A DNA stretch of 64,000 nt from Gnetum montanum (lineage: Eukaryota; Streptophyta; Gnetopsida; Gnetales; Gnetaceae). Positions 35,391-46,801 of the stretch are shown here, one piece after another. Below the pieces are notes generated by a model. That model was not told where the DNA came from, searched no databases, and worked only from the letters and a program-made list of their open reading frames with translations. The stretch spans positions 97,389-161,388 of the forward strand of contig MNCI01002172.1 in NCBI GenBank assembly GCA_015680685.1, written 5' to 3'. Numbering within the stretch: position 1 is the stretch's first letter; each line of letters begins with the position of its first letter. A program made the translations under genes and the position numbers.

Positions 35391-37060
35391 TTGTGCATGG
35401 AACCTACTAAGGGACTAACGTGTGAATATGTTGCAAGTATAGATGAACTCAAAAAAACTCATCACCAGCTCTTTAAGGGAGTAAATGATGATATCAATTG
35501 GAAAGATTTAGAGATTCCTAATAATTTTAAACAAGTACCCCTTGAATTAAAGACACTACCGACCGAGATGGAGTATGTGTTCTTGAAAATGGAAGGTCGA
35601 TCATTATTAATGCCAAGCTTGCTGTAGAGTAAAAGATGTTGATGAAGGTTGTGGAAAAATAGTCAACAGCCTTTGCTTGGTCATATTCCAAGCTCACTAG
35701 AATAGATCCAAAAATATGTCAACATCAAATATACACTGACCCCGTCGTTAAGCCAAAACGATAACCATAGTGATGTTTGAATCCCAAATTAAAGCACATT
35801 GTCAAAGAGGAGATTGACCAACTCCTCAAGGTAGGATTCATCTATCCTATTGCAAATAGTGAGTGGGTTAGTCCACTCATGATTGTGCCCAAGAAAGGAG
35901 GCAAATGGTAGGCGTGCATCGACTTCTGGCTGCTTAACATGGCAACTTTCAAGGATCATTTTTCGTTGCCTTTTGTCGACCAAGTGCTAGAAACCATTTC
36001 TAGGCATAGCTATTATATATTTTTGGATGATTATAGTGGCTATAACCAAATTTGGATTGCACCATAGGACCAAGCGAAGACAACTTTCACAAGTCCTTAG
36101 GGGACTTTTGCTTACCGTCAGATGCCATTCGGTCTATGTAATGCCCCAGCTACATTCCAATGACTAGTCCTTAGCATTTTCATACAAAACATTGGTAGTG
36201 GGGTAGAAGTCTTCATGGATGACTTTTTTACCTATGGAGCTATGTTCGAGCAAGCCCTAGACCATCTTGAGCAAGTGTTGAGGAGATGTGTCGAAACAAA
36301 CCTCAAGCTCAATTGGCAAAAGAGCCATCTTATGATCCAAGAAAGCATAGTCTTGGGGCATCGTATCTCAAAAGTAGGAATCAAGGTGGACCCTGAAAAG
36401 ATAAGGGTCATCCAAAGAATAACCCATCAACTAGAAACAGTTAAAGAAGTGTGGTCATTCCTTGGCCATATTGGCTACTACCGGTGCTTCATCAATAATT
36501 TTTCCAAAATTGTAAAGCCATTGGTTGAATTAACAAAGAAATATGCATCATTTTTCTGGACCCCTATGTGTGAAAAAACATTTCAAAAAGTGAAGAAAAA
36601 GCTTGTTGAAACCCCAATTCTACAAGTGCTTGATTAGTCTAAGCCATTTCATGTGATGACTAATGCATCGAATTATGCTTTAGGGGCAGCACTTATGTAG
36701 TTGAATGATCAAAAATGTTCATACTACATAAGCTGAAGTATGTTAGGTGCACAGCTAAACTACACCACTATAGAAAAGGACTTGATGATGGTGGTATTTG
36801 CATTAGAAAAGTTCAAGCACTATGTGCTTGCTTATAAAGTGTTCATGCACACAGATCATAGTGCCATCTAATTTCTAATGAATAAACTAATGGTGAGCCC
36901 CCATCTAATATGGTGACTCATGATTTTGCAAAATTTCGATCTCACGATGGTAGATCGAAAAGGTGTGGAAAATGTGGTCACTGACCACTTATCACAACTA
37001 AGATGGGATGACAAGGAGAAAGAGAGCCCCTTATCTGATCAATTCCCTAACGAATCTCTC
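35391..37060 (+). pseudogene. reverse transcriptase and RNase H of E5, broken
   Basis: RT text includes SEWVSPLMIVPKKGGKW near 35860, DHFSLPFVDQVLET near 35960, YSGYNQIWIAP near 36030, MPFGLCNAPATFQ near 36120, and EVFMDDFFTYG near 36210. LKLNWQKSHLMIQESIVLGHRIS lies near 36305. These blocks are those of the Athila branch (L-x-LNW-x-K-x-H-x-M and VLGH-x-IS). The catalytic F-M-D-D is intact. RNase H follows from 36650 (AQLNYTTIEKDLMMVVFA, HTDHSAI, ENVVTDHLSQL). Single stops occur, for example near 35908, 36067 and 36639. Confidence 0.88.
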
Positions 37061-38345
37061 CTTGTAGGGGCTATTAATGCATAAAAGTCCAATGAACCAA
37101 AATGGTATGACACCATCCTCACTTATCTGCTCAAGAAAGAACTGCCACAAGGGCTAGACACCAGAAAGAAACAATAGTTTCTTCACCAAGTCAAGAATTT
37201 CATGGAAATCAACTAAAGCATTTACAAAGTATGTCCCAATGGCCTGGTACGCTGGTGTGTCCCTAACATGGATCAACTATGTATTCTCCAGGATGCTCAT
37301 GAAGGCCCTTATGGGGGCCATTATGCTAGGAGATGTATGGCCATAAAAATCCTCATGGCAGGATATTACTAGCCAACAATCTTCAAGGATGCATACTAAT
37401 TCATCCATGCTTGTGATCGTTGTCAGAGGAATGGTGGAATGACATCTTGAATCGAGGGGCCACAGCAATGGATTTAGCCTCTTGATCCATTTGATATTTG
37501 GGGCATTAACTTTATGGATCCCATCACAACTCTATCAAATGGAAAGGTGTATATAATAGTCGTGGTTGACTATTACACTAAGTGGGCAGAAGCAGCAGCC
37601 ATTGTCGACTGTACATCCACTACTGCTGCTCGGTTTGTATAACAGAATGTCATAAAAAATTTTGGTTTGCCTCATGCATTAATTTCTAACAATGGAACTC
37701 ATTTCACAGGTTCCACTTTCTAAAAACTTATGTAGTGCCTGGGGGTTGAGCATAAACTCACAACACCTTATCACCCTCAAACCAATGGTCAAGTTGAGGT
37801 CACTAATCGAGAGATTTAAAAAATTCTAACATGCACTATTAGAAAATACCGAAGGGGTTAGAGCACCAAGTTAAATGATCCCCTTTGGGCTTATCACTCC
37901 ACATGGAAGCTTCCCATAGGTTATTCTCCCTATGAGCTCATGTATGAAAAACTACCAACACTGCCCATCCAATCTAAGCTTTGTACACTCTCTATAGTCT
38001 GTGACCTTGACATGGATTTAAGTCTAGCACAAAAGGAAAGATTAATTAACCTCAACTTTCTAGATAAAAATTGATTAATGGCCTTGTCATATAATGAAAT
38101 GCATAAGGCATTCAACAAGAAATGTCATGACCTCAAAATAAGGAAAGTCAAGTTTCAACTAAGAGACAAGGTTCTCTACTGGAATCCTACACACGTACCT
38201 CAACAAATCAAATTTCAAATGTTGTGGGAAGGACCTTACATATAATGAGACTTTTCCATCTGGGGCCATGAGTATCTATAAACCTAATAGCCTAGACAAG
38301 AAATAATTAGTCAACATCCAACATGTGAAACCTTTCCATGACCCC
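37061..38345 (+). pseudogene. integrase gene of E5, broken
   Basis: Text follows the integrase of E8: a zinc-binding part near 37390-37430 (CDRCQRNGG-like), then NFMDPITTLSNGKVYIIVVVDYYTKWAEAAA near 37510-37600 with the first catalytic D kept. SNNGTHFTGSTF follows (the usual D of S-D-N-G is N), then GVEHKLTTPYHPQTNGQVEVTNREI near 37760. The C-terminal part ends near 38340. Stops are scattered. Confidence 0.85.
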
Positions 38346-40432
38346 AAGCCAACCAACTCAACAAACACCTCGCCAGATGGATAACCACATTCAATCTTTC
38401 AGATCTCCCCCTTCCAACTTAGTCATGGGGGAGATGGCTATTCATACTAACACTTTACATGGCTCCTTAATATTTTGACTTTTTTGTTTTACACATTTTT
38501 TGGTTTTACATTTTTTTCTTTTCATATTCTTTATTTTACATCTTTTTATTTTTCAGGTTATTGATCTTTTCTAAGTTTTCTTCTTTACACCATCATTAGT
38601 ATATTTAATATTTCTTGAATACTCTTTTACTTTCTTTTATATTTTCTTGTGTTTGGTGTGATTCTCTACTCTTTTTGCTAATAAGGTATCAGGTACAATG
38701 GTAATGTGCTACTCGATGATGGTATGTTTCATTTGTAATTTGATTGTTGATGTTTGGTTTCTGACTTTAAATGTCATTATTGATGACTAGGACATGCTTT
38801 CTTTTTATGTAATAGGCAATGAGTCCACATCATCCACCCATTCATGCACTCTGTGATTTTTCTTGTTTTGGAAGCGTGCAGTTCCTTCTTCATTAATGCA
38901 ACCTTAATAAATTGGTGACTTGTGTAGTTTTCAAAATTGGGAAGGAATCAAAGGTTTGGATAGGTTGTGGCTTCAATGGAATGCGGTATTCTTTGTGCTT
39001 TTTTGTTTCTTGTGTGTCAGGGTGTTCTCATGAACTTCTCACTATTCTGTGTCATTCCATAATAGGAAGTCGAATAAGTCCTTGCATGGTGTGGTCCTCA
39101 TCAAAAAAAACAAATATGAGGATTCAAAGCACATCCCTTAAATAAAATAAATGCAAAAAAACATGGTCTTTACATGGTATGGTTCCTATTCAAAAAAATA
39201 ATATGGGAATTCAAAGCACACCCCTTAGACCAAATAAAAGGTCTATAAGCACTGGTTATGGGACTCGTCTTGTCTCCTCTAACTAAGGCCCTTTCCCACT
39301 TCCTATTTCTTCCTCTTCAATTTAGAATGGTGGTTGTTTTGTGGGAGCATTCTTGTGTCTCAGAGGATGGACTAGTCTTAGAATGTTCATGCGAAGTCCC
39401 TGAAAGTGGTTAGTTTTGGTCTAGACTGAGGATGGATCCTACTGAGTCATTTAATCACAAAATCCACAAGAGACTTCATGTGACCATAATTAGGAACTCC
39501 ATTCCATTCTCTCTCTCATCCATATATGCTTTTCATGCCTCACCTCATTGCTAGTTTCATGTTTTGATTTGATGTTCTGGTTTCATGTGTTAGATTTCTC
39601 AGTCAATTATTTCTAGGTTTTTGTATTTAACCTTCGATAACCATTAATCATCCATGGTGCCCATGGACTCCTTGGTTTAAAGTTATGAAAGGGCATAAAA
39701 GGCCTATGCCTACTTTGGGAAGGACCCACTTACATATCTTTTGGTTTGGTTAAGTTAAGTTCTTTAACCTTAGACATTTTTACAATTAAATTCTTTTTAT
39801 TTATCCCATCAATGTCATCCAATTGTGCACATCTTCATAACTATTTTTAATGAATTTCTTCTTTTTATTGTTGTGAATTTCTATACCCTCTCCCAGTATT
39901 CCTTGTGTTAAGCTTTTTCTAAATTTTATGAATCGCTTCTCTTACTTAACCTATTTGTCAATCTTCCCACTAACATTATCAAGCAACCAATCTACCACAA
40001 TCACAACTTAGCTAGATAAAATCACTAACGAGACAAGGTATTCAACTGCTATGTGTTACACTTTATATACTAATCCTTAATTTTATTATGATTGCAGTGG
40101 GGAGCATGGATTGGAAGCAGGACTATCTTCACCAAGGAGGAGGCAACAATATCAGTCACAGGATATTGTTCATGACTACTGGATCTCTTCTACCTCTCCC
40201 TCATTCTCTTGTTGTCAAGAGGGGTTGGATGTCCATTGGAGCCAAGGGTGTTCTTTCCTATTGACATGAACACCCAATTCTATACAAAATTGTAATGTTG
40301 TATGCTCAGGCACTTCTATATTCTTCTGTTTCCTCTATGTCATTCTACATGTTAGTCAAACATTCCATACCTCCTAATATATTTTGTAACAGACTTGTTC
40401 CTCTTCTATACTCGAGGATGAGTTTCCATTCA
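38346..40432 (+). other. 3' untranslated region of E5
   Basis: About 2.1 kb of non-coding DNA is collinear with the E8 region at 9427-11360. It contains a T-rich stretch at 38460-38640 and the GGCAATGAGTCCACATCATCC block near 38815. A local duplication of ATGGTGTGGT-type text appears near 39085 and 39175. AAGGGCATAAAAGGCCTATGCC lies near 39690. The open frame at 38912-39145 has no recognisable features. Confidence 0.7.
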
Positions 40433-40444
40433 GTCATGGGGGTA
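40433..40444 (+). promoter_or_regulatory. polypurine tract of E5
   Basis: TCATGGGGGTA directly precedes the LTR and is identical to the tract of E8. Confidence 0.78.
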
Positions 40445-41313
40445 TGATGAATCATGTTTTACTTAAGCTCTAATATCAAAGTGGTCACGATATCTGGTAC
40501 ACAATATCGAGTATGTGATATTGCTACCCAAGATGTAATATCAGGCATGCAATATCGCAGGGTTACTCCCGGGTCTATAAATATAGCCCCCAATCACACG
40601 ATTTGAAAGTAGTTTGTGCAGTCAAGTAGTGAAACTCTTGTAGTTTGTTCATTTGAGAGTTAGAATATTTTCCAAGTGCCTACAGTAGGAGGTCTAAGTG
40701 TGATTGGATCTTTATTCAAGCATTGATGTACCTGAACACACCATTGTGTTGGCTATAAAAACAAGCTTTTTGATTTATCCCTACAACACTATAGACTTTC
40801 TTTGTTTATGCATTTACATATCATGATTTCATGTAGTTTACATTAATGTTATTCATGTAGCAATTAATTTTGATTGATTAAAAAACTCATTAAAGTACAC
40901 AAGCACAACCCCTTTGAACATACATGTGACACTTGGTAGCTCAGAAATAGTTAGCATTTGACAACCCAGTAGTGTTTACACAAAGTTCAGGATGTGCCTG
41001 GGAAGTGGGGATGGTTACTTGTGTTAGGTTAGATTATATAATAGTTTACTTAGCACTTAATTACTCTCACTTTTATTCTTGTTTTAGGTAATCAATTGAT
41101 AAAACACAAAATAATAAAAATCTTATGCCTCAATCGCACTTAACCATACACTTGCATTTCACAAGTGAGACTAGGAAGACAACAAATGAACAACACAAAC
41201 TCACCATTTAGCTATAGCATACTTGGTAATTAAAGTATGTGGAATTCGACTGGATCTCATGTGAACACTTGTGATTTGTATGGTTGGGCATAGGGGTACC
41301 TCGCCACTCATCA
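40445..41313 (+). repeat. 3' LTR of E5
   Basis: This 869-bp LTR runs from TGATGAATCATG to CGCCACTCATCA and is followed by the ATTAG target duplication. A GATATC/AATATC array at 40471-40557 and TATAAATA at 40576-40583 form the core promoter. It serves as the undisturbed reference for the split 5' LTR. Confidence 0.93.
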
Positions 41314-41318
41314 ATTAG
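41314..41318. repeat. right target-site duplication of E5 (ATTAG)
   Basis: It is identical to 25287-25291. E3 sequence resumes directly after it. Confidence 0.92.
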
Positions 41319-42230
41319 GCCCATCGGAGAGTTGATGATGGATTTGCTCTATTTCATCCATGCCTTCAATGCAGGCACTTATTAGGCTCTCAATGTGTTC
41401 CATGCATAATGTTAAACTACTTTTAGGTTCAACTATCAGCCACTAGGTGTCCTCCTATTTTGTGGCTATTGCATAAAGGCACCTCTATATTTCTGTGACA
41501 TTTGCACATTGCCTACATGCTATGAATGTGGTACTTTTAACTATCCATAATTTTTGCATGTAGTGGCATCCTATGTCACCATATGTGATGCATGAAATGT
41601 GCTTCTCCTCTATTTTTCCAAAGTCATTTTCCTTGGAAATCTCCAAGGAGAGATCTTTGATTCCCAGAGGTGCATTAATTGTACTTAACCAAGCCCTTCC
41701 CATGATGATTGGGAAGTCCTCCTTACAGTTTTCTACTCAGATTACCATGAACTCAATAGGATAGGACCACCCACAGATAGTGGTCATAATTTCCTCCACT
41801 AATCCCAAGGAAACAGTGATGGATTGATCTACTAACTCGAGATGATGTTGCTCTTCTTGAGAGGAGGCAGGTCCTCGGCCTTGTACATTTCATGAGAGAT
41901 CAAATTGACACCAAAACCTAAGTCTAGAAGAGCCTTGTAAGGCTCATTCCCAAAAATTTGCAAGTAAATAAGAGGACTCCCAAGATCAAATCTCTTCCTC
42001 AAAAGGTGACTAGCCTTTATCTAATCTATAATCATGTGGGTCAACATGACAGTGTGCACTTTGAGAGATATTTCATTTGAAGGGATCTCGAAGAATGTTA
42101 TGGAGGAGGAAGGAGAAGCAAGGTTAATAGCTGCAAGTGTCTATGAGGGCTTAATAGGATTTTTGGCTTGGAAGAAGGGTCTTTTACAAGGCTTAGTGTC
42201 TACACCACTCAGCTAGGGAGCCAGCTGTAA
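41319..42230 (-). pseudogene. protease region of E3
   Basis: The piece 41703-41485 reads AWLSTINAPLGIKDLSLEISKEN, matching the E5 protease end. The active site near 41920 reads ALLDLGFGVNLI, so the usual D-S-G is D-L-G. The linker to RT (EGMDEIEQIHHQL) runs into the E5 insertion point. Confidence 0.8.
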
Positions 42231-43485
42231 GTTAACAACCCTTGTGACATTTCCTTACTATGGCTAGGCTAGAATTTTGTCCTACATGGATGAAATGGGT
42301 GCCAACTGAGTTGAGGGTGGAGGTATAGATGCAAAAAAATGAGGATAGTAATATGGAAATGGGGACTCCCCACTTAGAGATTGTGCTCTATAGTACTCAA
42401 GAGGGTAGTAGTGGTGTTGGAAAGATGTGTGATTACAAGAGTCATGTGGAGAAATGGGCTACTAAACATAGTACCCATATGGATCTTGCTATCGGTAAGG
42501 GTATTGCTACCTTGGTGGTGGCATCCCCCACGACTGTGGGTGTTGCCATTGCTGGTACTACTTGTGAGGTTGAGCTTGATACTTGTTATTGAAGAGTTCA
42601 AGCATCATACTCCACTGTCTTATGACTCCATTTTTAAGGACCAGTACTAGCTTTCAGCCTCCTTGATGAGTGTCCTAGGGAAGAGCTTCAATTTCTACTA
42701 GTTGTTCTCAACATTTTGTAAGGCACATGCATCGTGAAAGGCTTGGAGATGATTCTATGGATCAAAATTGTATCCCCCTTCAAACTTAGGAATATTGTTC
42801 ATGTCCAACCATTTGATCTAGCGATCCTTCACATGCCTTATTGGAATCCTTACAACCTTCGCAATATTCAACATATTTTCGGTGGCAAGCAAAGGCTCAT
42901 CATAGTCATGGCCCTTATGATGGACATGGTGCCTATGATGTCCTCTACTGCCCATTCTTTCTCTATGGTGGACCTTCCTTGATTGCCCATAACCTCGGTC
43001 TCTACTACTCTGGCAAGGTTTGTGATCATCTCTATCTTGTCAATCATCTCCATCATAGTCTCTCCCTCTATAACTTTGGTCAAAGCTAGAGAAGGAAGAT
43101 GATGAGGATGACAAAGGTGAAGAGAGAGGACAACTAGCACTAGCATGGTGCCTGCTACTCCCTCTTCCTTAGTCCCTACCATGATCACCATGTTTGTCGT
43201 TATCATTATGCTTATCATTGTTCCTGCCTTGATCCCCTCCCTTTGAGGTTCCATGGTCATGGAAACCATTCTTCCTAGAACCATGGTTGTTTACAATTGA
43301 CTATAAATTCTAGTTAAGAGCCCCTTCATCGAAGAGAAGGGGGGAGAATCTAGTTAAGAGCCCCTTTATCAAAGAAAAATAGTGTACTTGTGTTATTATT
43401 ATTTTTCTCAATGATTTTTACTTTAAGATTTCTTACAACATCATTAGATAATTTCACTAACTTCCTAGATAGCACACATAGCTAA
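42231..43485 (-). pseudogene. gag gene of E3, internally deleted
   Basis: Capsid-like text lies near 42840-42600, and an arginine-, serine- and histidine-rich linker near 43284-42970. A Y/Q/P-rich tail lies at 42560-42300. The part between capsid and tail (helical region and knuckle, about 500 codons-worth of bases in E6) is missing: capsid text near 42590 joins tail text directly. Stops also occur. Confidence 0.68.
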
Positions 43486-43490
43486 CTAAA

Positions 43491-43510
43491 GTCCCCGGCA
43501 ATGGCACCAA
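43491..43510 (-). promoter_or_regulatory. primer binding site of E3
   Basis: The minus strand reads TTGGTGCCATTGCCGGGGAC, the best preserved primer site in the window. It differs from the tRNA-Asp complement at two positions in the first 18. Confidence 0.8.
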
Positions 43511-44324
43511 TGATGAGTAGCAAGTAGTCCCTACACCCAACCATATGAATCACTAACATTCACTGAGAAATCTAGTCAAATTCTATAGACTTTAGCTCTC
43601 TAAGTACATATTATCCAGGATAGCGAATCTAAGAACATGATCATTGTCTTTCCAACTCCACTTGCGAGGCTCCAGGGTATGGTTAAGTGTAACTGAGGTA
43701 AATGATTTGTATCATTTTTATATTTTTCATTTAATTCACATAAGTGTAGAAAATAAAGTAATTAAAAATTTTATTAATCTAATAACTAATTAATTCCTTA
43801 ACTAATTATAACATAAGTATCTGTTCCCATCTTTCATACACATCCTAAACATGTTGCACCGCTACTAGGTTACCAAGTGTAAATACTATTGGGATTACCA
43901 AGCATTAATGTATGCTCAAGATGGTCTTACTTATGTGCATTAATTATTCACAATTAATTAATTAATTAAATGCATTAAAATAGATTGCATAAATAATAAA
44001 GGCATTAAGGAAATATTATGCTAAGTCTAAGTGCTACAAGGTTTAGCAAGAAAGCTCGTCTTTATTGTCATTTAAACTAAGATATCCAATTACATCAATG
44101 CTCGAATGAAGATCCATCCACTTCTCAACTCCTACTACGGGCACTTAGAAAATATTCTAACTCTAAAAAAACAAACTGCAAGAGTTTGGCTATGCTACTT
44201 AACAATGAATGCCATAAATATGATGGGTATGCACATTTATATAGGCAAAACAAGGCACCGCGTCGACAAATACATGTTGACGGGATCACATCAATGCATT
44301 GCTTCAATCAACCATGACTCATCA
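43511..44324 (-). repeat. 5' LTR of E3
   Basis: This 814-bp LTR has TGATGA and TCATCA ends. TATGGTTAAGTGTAACTGAGG near 43680 is shared with the LTR at 20500. A TATA-like TTTATATAGG (plus strand) lies at 44235-44244, and to its right come CGCGTCGACAAA and TGTTGACGGG units (44258-44290). These may be a decayed palindrome array with another core (GTCGAC/GTTGAC). Confidence 0.85.
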
Positions 44325-45340
44325 CCAAGGAATGTAGTAGTGGTATAGGGATACCTCTTCCAATGCCCATGTTCTTTCCCTACGTGTGTGTTTTTATAGG
44401 TTTCAAGCTCTGTGGAGACATCTTGGAGGTCATGGAGTCATCTTGTTTGAGATGAGAGACATCTTGGAAGACATGAAACATTTGGGCTAAGTTGAAAGCT
44501 TATAGAAGCCATCTTCAAATTTTGACAAATGTCTCTAGTGAGATGTCTCAAACATCAATGAGATGTCTTAGCTAAGATGTCTCTAGAAAAGCTAAGACAT
44601 CTTAGCCACAGTAGGATATGTCTTAGTTAGAAGTGAGTTGTCTCCCTAAAATGGATAGTTTTAAAGTGAGACATCCCAAAAAGATCATAGACAACCTGTA
44701 TGACTAGGAAAACTTTCAAAATTGCCTGTTCCAATTCAAGAAACAATAAGAAGAAGGTGGAAAAACATGGAAACAATGTGGAATCTTGAACTTGTGCTTG
44801 AGGAAGATTTCCTAGGTATCTTGTTTTATTTTTGCTAATAAGTATTGGTATGCTCATGCTTGTACCATAGAGAGATGGAGAGATGTGGGTGAGATGACAT
44901 GTAAGTTCATGTGTGGACTTCTTGAGCATTAGTGTGAGAGAGCACATTGAGTGAATGCATAGGTGTTGTAGCTCCAAGATCAGTTGTGTTGTGTGTTAGC
45001 TGGTGTATTCTAGTCTTACTTGTGAGTTGAGATCTCAGTCTTGGGTTATGGGAGAGATTCTTCATTAGTGATGTTTTGCATTGAGGATAATCATGATGTG
45101 GTTGTAGAGCCTCATACTCTATAACATCATTTCAATGTGTGTACTTGTTTGATGTTTTATGGTTTTTGAAACCCTATTGTAATCTTCTCTTTGAATAATT
45201 GAAGATAGCTAGTTTTCTCATTTTCTAGTACTTAATTATCTTTTCATAATATTTGGATTTAATATTGGAAGGTAATTTTAATATTAGAGTGAACCTACTC
45301 CATGTAAGCATGTGTTCCAACTTCTGAAGTAGAAGCTTTT
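44325..45340 (-). other. unassigned repeat-rich segment with AGACATCT array and TATA-like box
   Basis: Between 44416 and 44690 the words AGACATCT, AGATGTCT and close variants recur in both orientations about ten times (for example near 44429, 44459, 44543, 44562, 44576, 44595). On the minus strand they precede CCTATAAAAACAC at 44391-44403. The layout imitates the LTR promoters elsewhere. I cannot fix LTR ends or a family. The part from 44700 to 45340 has no recognisable coding sequence. Confidence 0.4.
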
Positions 45341-45995
45341 AGAAAATCCAATTTTATAAGCTCTCGATTGGTCCAAACCATTCCACATCATGATTGAAAC
45401 ATTCAACTTTATCTTGGAGGTTGTGCCTACATAGTTAGACAATCAAAAACATCCATACTATGTCCATTGTACAAGCAGGAGTATTACATATGCACAACTA
45501 AATTACACCATAATAGAAAAGGAACTGATGGCAGTGGTATATGCCTTCAAGAAATTTAGGCACTATGTTCTTAAATACCTAGTTTTTATACACAAAAATC
45601 ATAATGCAATATGTTTCTTAATGAATAAGCCAATATTCAACCCCCATATCATACAGTGACTAGTAATTTTGTAGAAATTTGATCTTATAATGATTGACAA
45701 AAAGGGAACTAACAATGTTCTTACAAATCATTTATCTCAATTAAGATAGAATAACAAGGCTAATGAAGACCCTTTTTATGATCAATTTTCTAATGAGATC
45801 CTTTTTGCAAAGACGAAAATGGCCACAATAGAGGTAGCCAATACATGGTACATGAAATTTCTCTCATATTTACTCACATAGGAGGTTCCTACTAAATGTG
45901 ATAGGAAGAAAAAGTAATACTTCCTTCACTAAGTTAAGCACTAAATGAAGATAGAGGGTAACCTCTATAAGATTTGTGCAAATATCTTGGTACAA
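45340..45995 (+). pseudogene. Gypsy RNase H to integrase fragment
   Basis: Text reads FHIMIETFNFILEV, HCTSRSITYAQLNYTIIEKELMAVVYAFKKFRHYVL, then NVLTNHLSQL and a linker with MKIEGNLYKIC just before the integrase zinc-binding part. It matches 36640-37230 of E5. Both ends are abrupt and no LTR is attached. The right end meets a LINE fragment at about 46000. Confidence 0.82.
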
Positions 45996-46801
45996 TGATG
46001 CATTTCTTGTAATGAAGATGACAAATTGAACAAAAAATAGTGAATTTTAGGTAATGATGAGGAGATTTTGGGAGGTTTTCTTCCACTTGAAATTTTTTTA
46101 CTACATCTATATTATCATGAGTAGATAAGATAAGATCAACACAAGAGTTACCTAAGTGCCTAGTAAAGGTGAAATAAGAAGAGGAAGGAAATTTGCTATT
46201 GCCATTAAGGATTAAAAAATATAAGGAATGATCCCATTCTAAGAAATGAATACCCCCTCTAATTTTTACTATGATTAGCATGTGATTTTTTGTGAACTAA
46301 ATAAAGCTCTTCACTAAAGTTTAATTGAGAATTCCAAATAAGCATTTAAATTTAACTTTGTCGAATATGAGCATTAAAATCCACACAAAGAAAAACTTAA
46401 CCAAGCCTAGAGAATTTTGCAACATTTTGACCTAGGTGCTAAAAACAATGCTCTCATGAAAAATTAGTAGACTTGCAAATAGAAGAATCCCTCGAAACAA
46501 AATAACAAAAAGTAATATATGAAACCTCTGAAGTGCCTTGAACTTAAACCCACAAATATTGGTTATTATCATCGTCTTTGTGCACCTTAATGAAATGATC
46601 TCTAAACTTTTTAATTAAATAAGAAATACCATCAAAAGGTTTGCCCCTCACCTTGGAATGCTTATTTCTAACAAAAATGATATGAAAGCCTAAAATAGAT
46701 ACAATCAAAGAATTTTCTTCTTCCCAAGTTTCAACATAAATAAATAAATCAAAATCACTAAAGAAATGACTTATATTTAAAGTAGCAACTTTATTAGCCA
46801 A
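45996..46801 (-). pseudogene. LINE ORF2 endonuclease domain, broken
   Basis: On the minus strand there are ISHFFSDFDLFIYVETWEEENS, GFHIIFVRNKHSKVRGKPFDG and DHFIKVHKDDDNN. Then come a VDFNARI motif (usual GDFNAR), LNGNSKFPSSSYFTFTRHLGNSCVDLIL and NLPKSPHHYLKFTI. These are the blocks of an apurinic endonuclease domain, with E-T-W and D-F-N in place. The frame has several stops. Sequence beyond the endonuclease (RT) is absent because a Gypsy fragment begins at 45995. Confidence 0.82.

Larger units (their letters stand above)
25292..41313 (+). mobile_element. E5: complete Athila-like element inserted in E3 and carrying E4
   Basis: The 5' LTR is in two pieces (25292-25724 and 31649-32084, split by E4). 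It is followed by primer site, gag, protease, RT, RNase H, integrase, 3' region, polypurine tract and 3' LTR (40445-41313). The target duplication ATTAG is perfect. Without E4 the element is about 10.1 kb. Every coding domain is recognisable but each has stops or shifts, so it is not autonomous now. Confidence 0.93.
21258..44324 (-). mobile_element. E3: Athila-like element, split by E5
   Basis: The 5' LTR is at 43511-44324, followed leftward by primer site, gag and protease up to 41314. The body resumes at 25291 with the protease-RT linker, RT, RNase H, integrase and 3' region to 21258. Joining the two sides across E5 restores the linker text: DEIEQIHHQL from the right side, WEELEIL and PLELKTLSEGMEY from the left. 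E5 at the same place reads THHQLF, then WKDLEI and PLELKTLPTEMEY. So E3 is one element interrupted by E5 rather than two fragments. The expected 3' LTR is the one at 20329, but its left flank (GCCAA) does not repeat the CCAAG after 44324. Confidence 0.85.
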
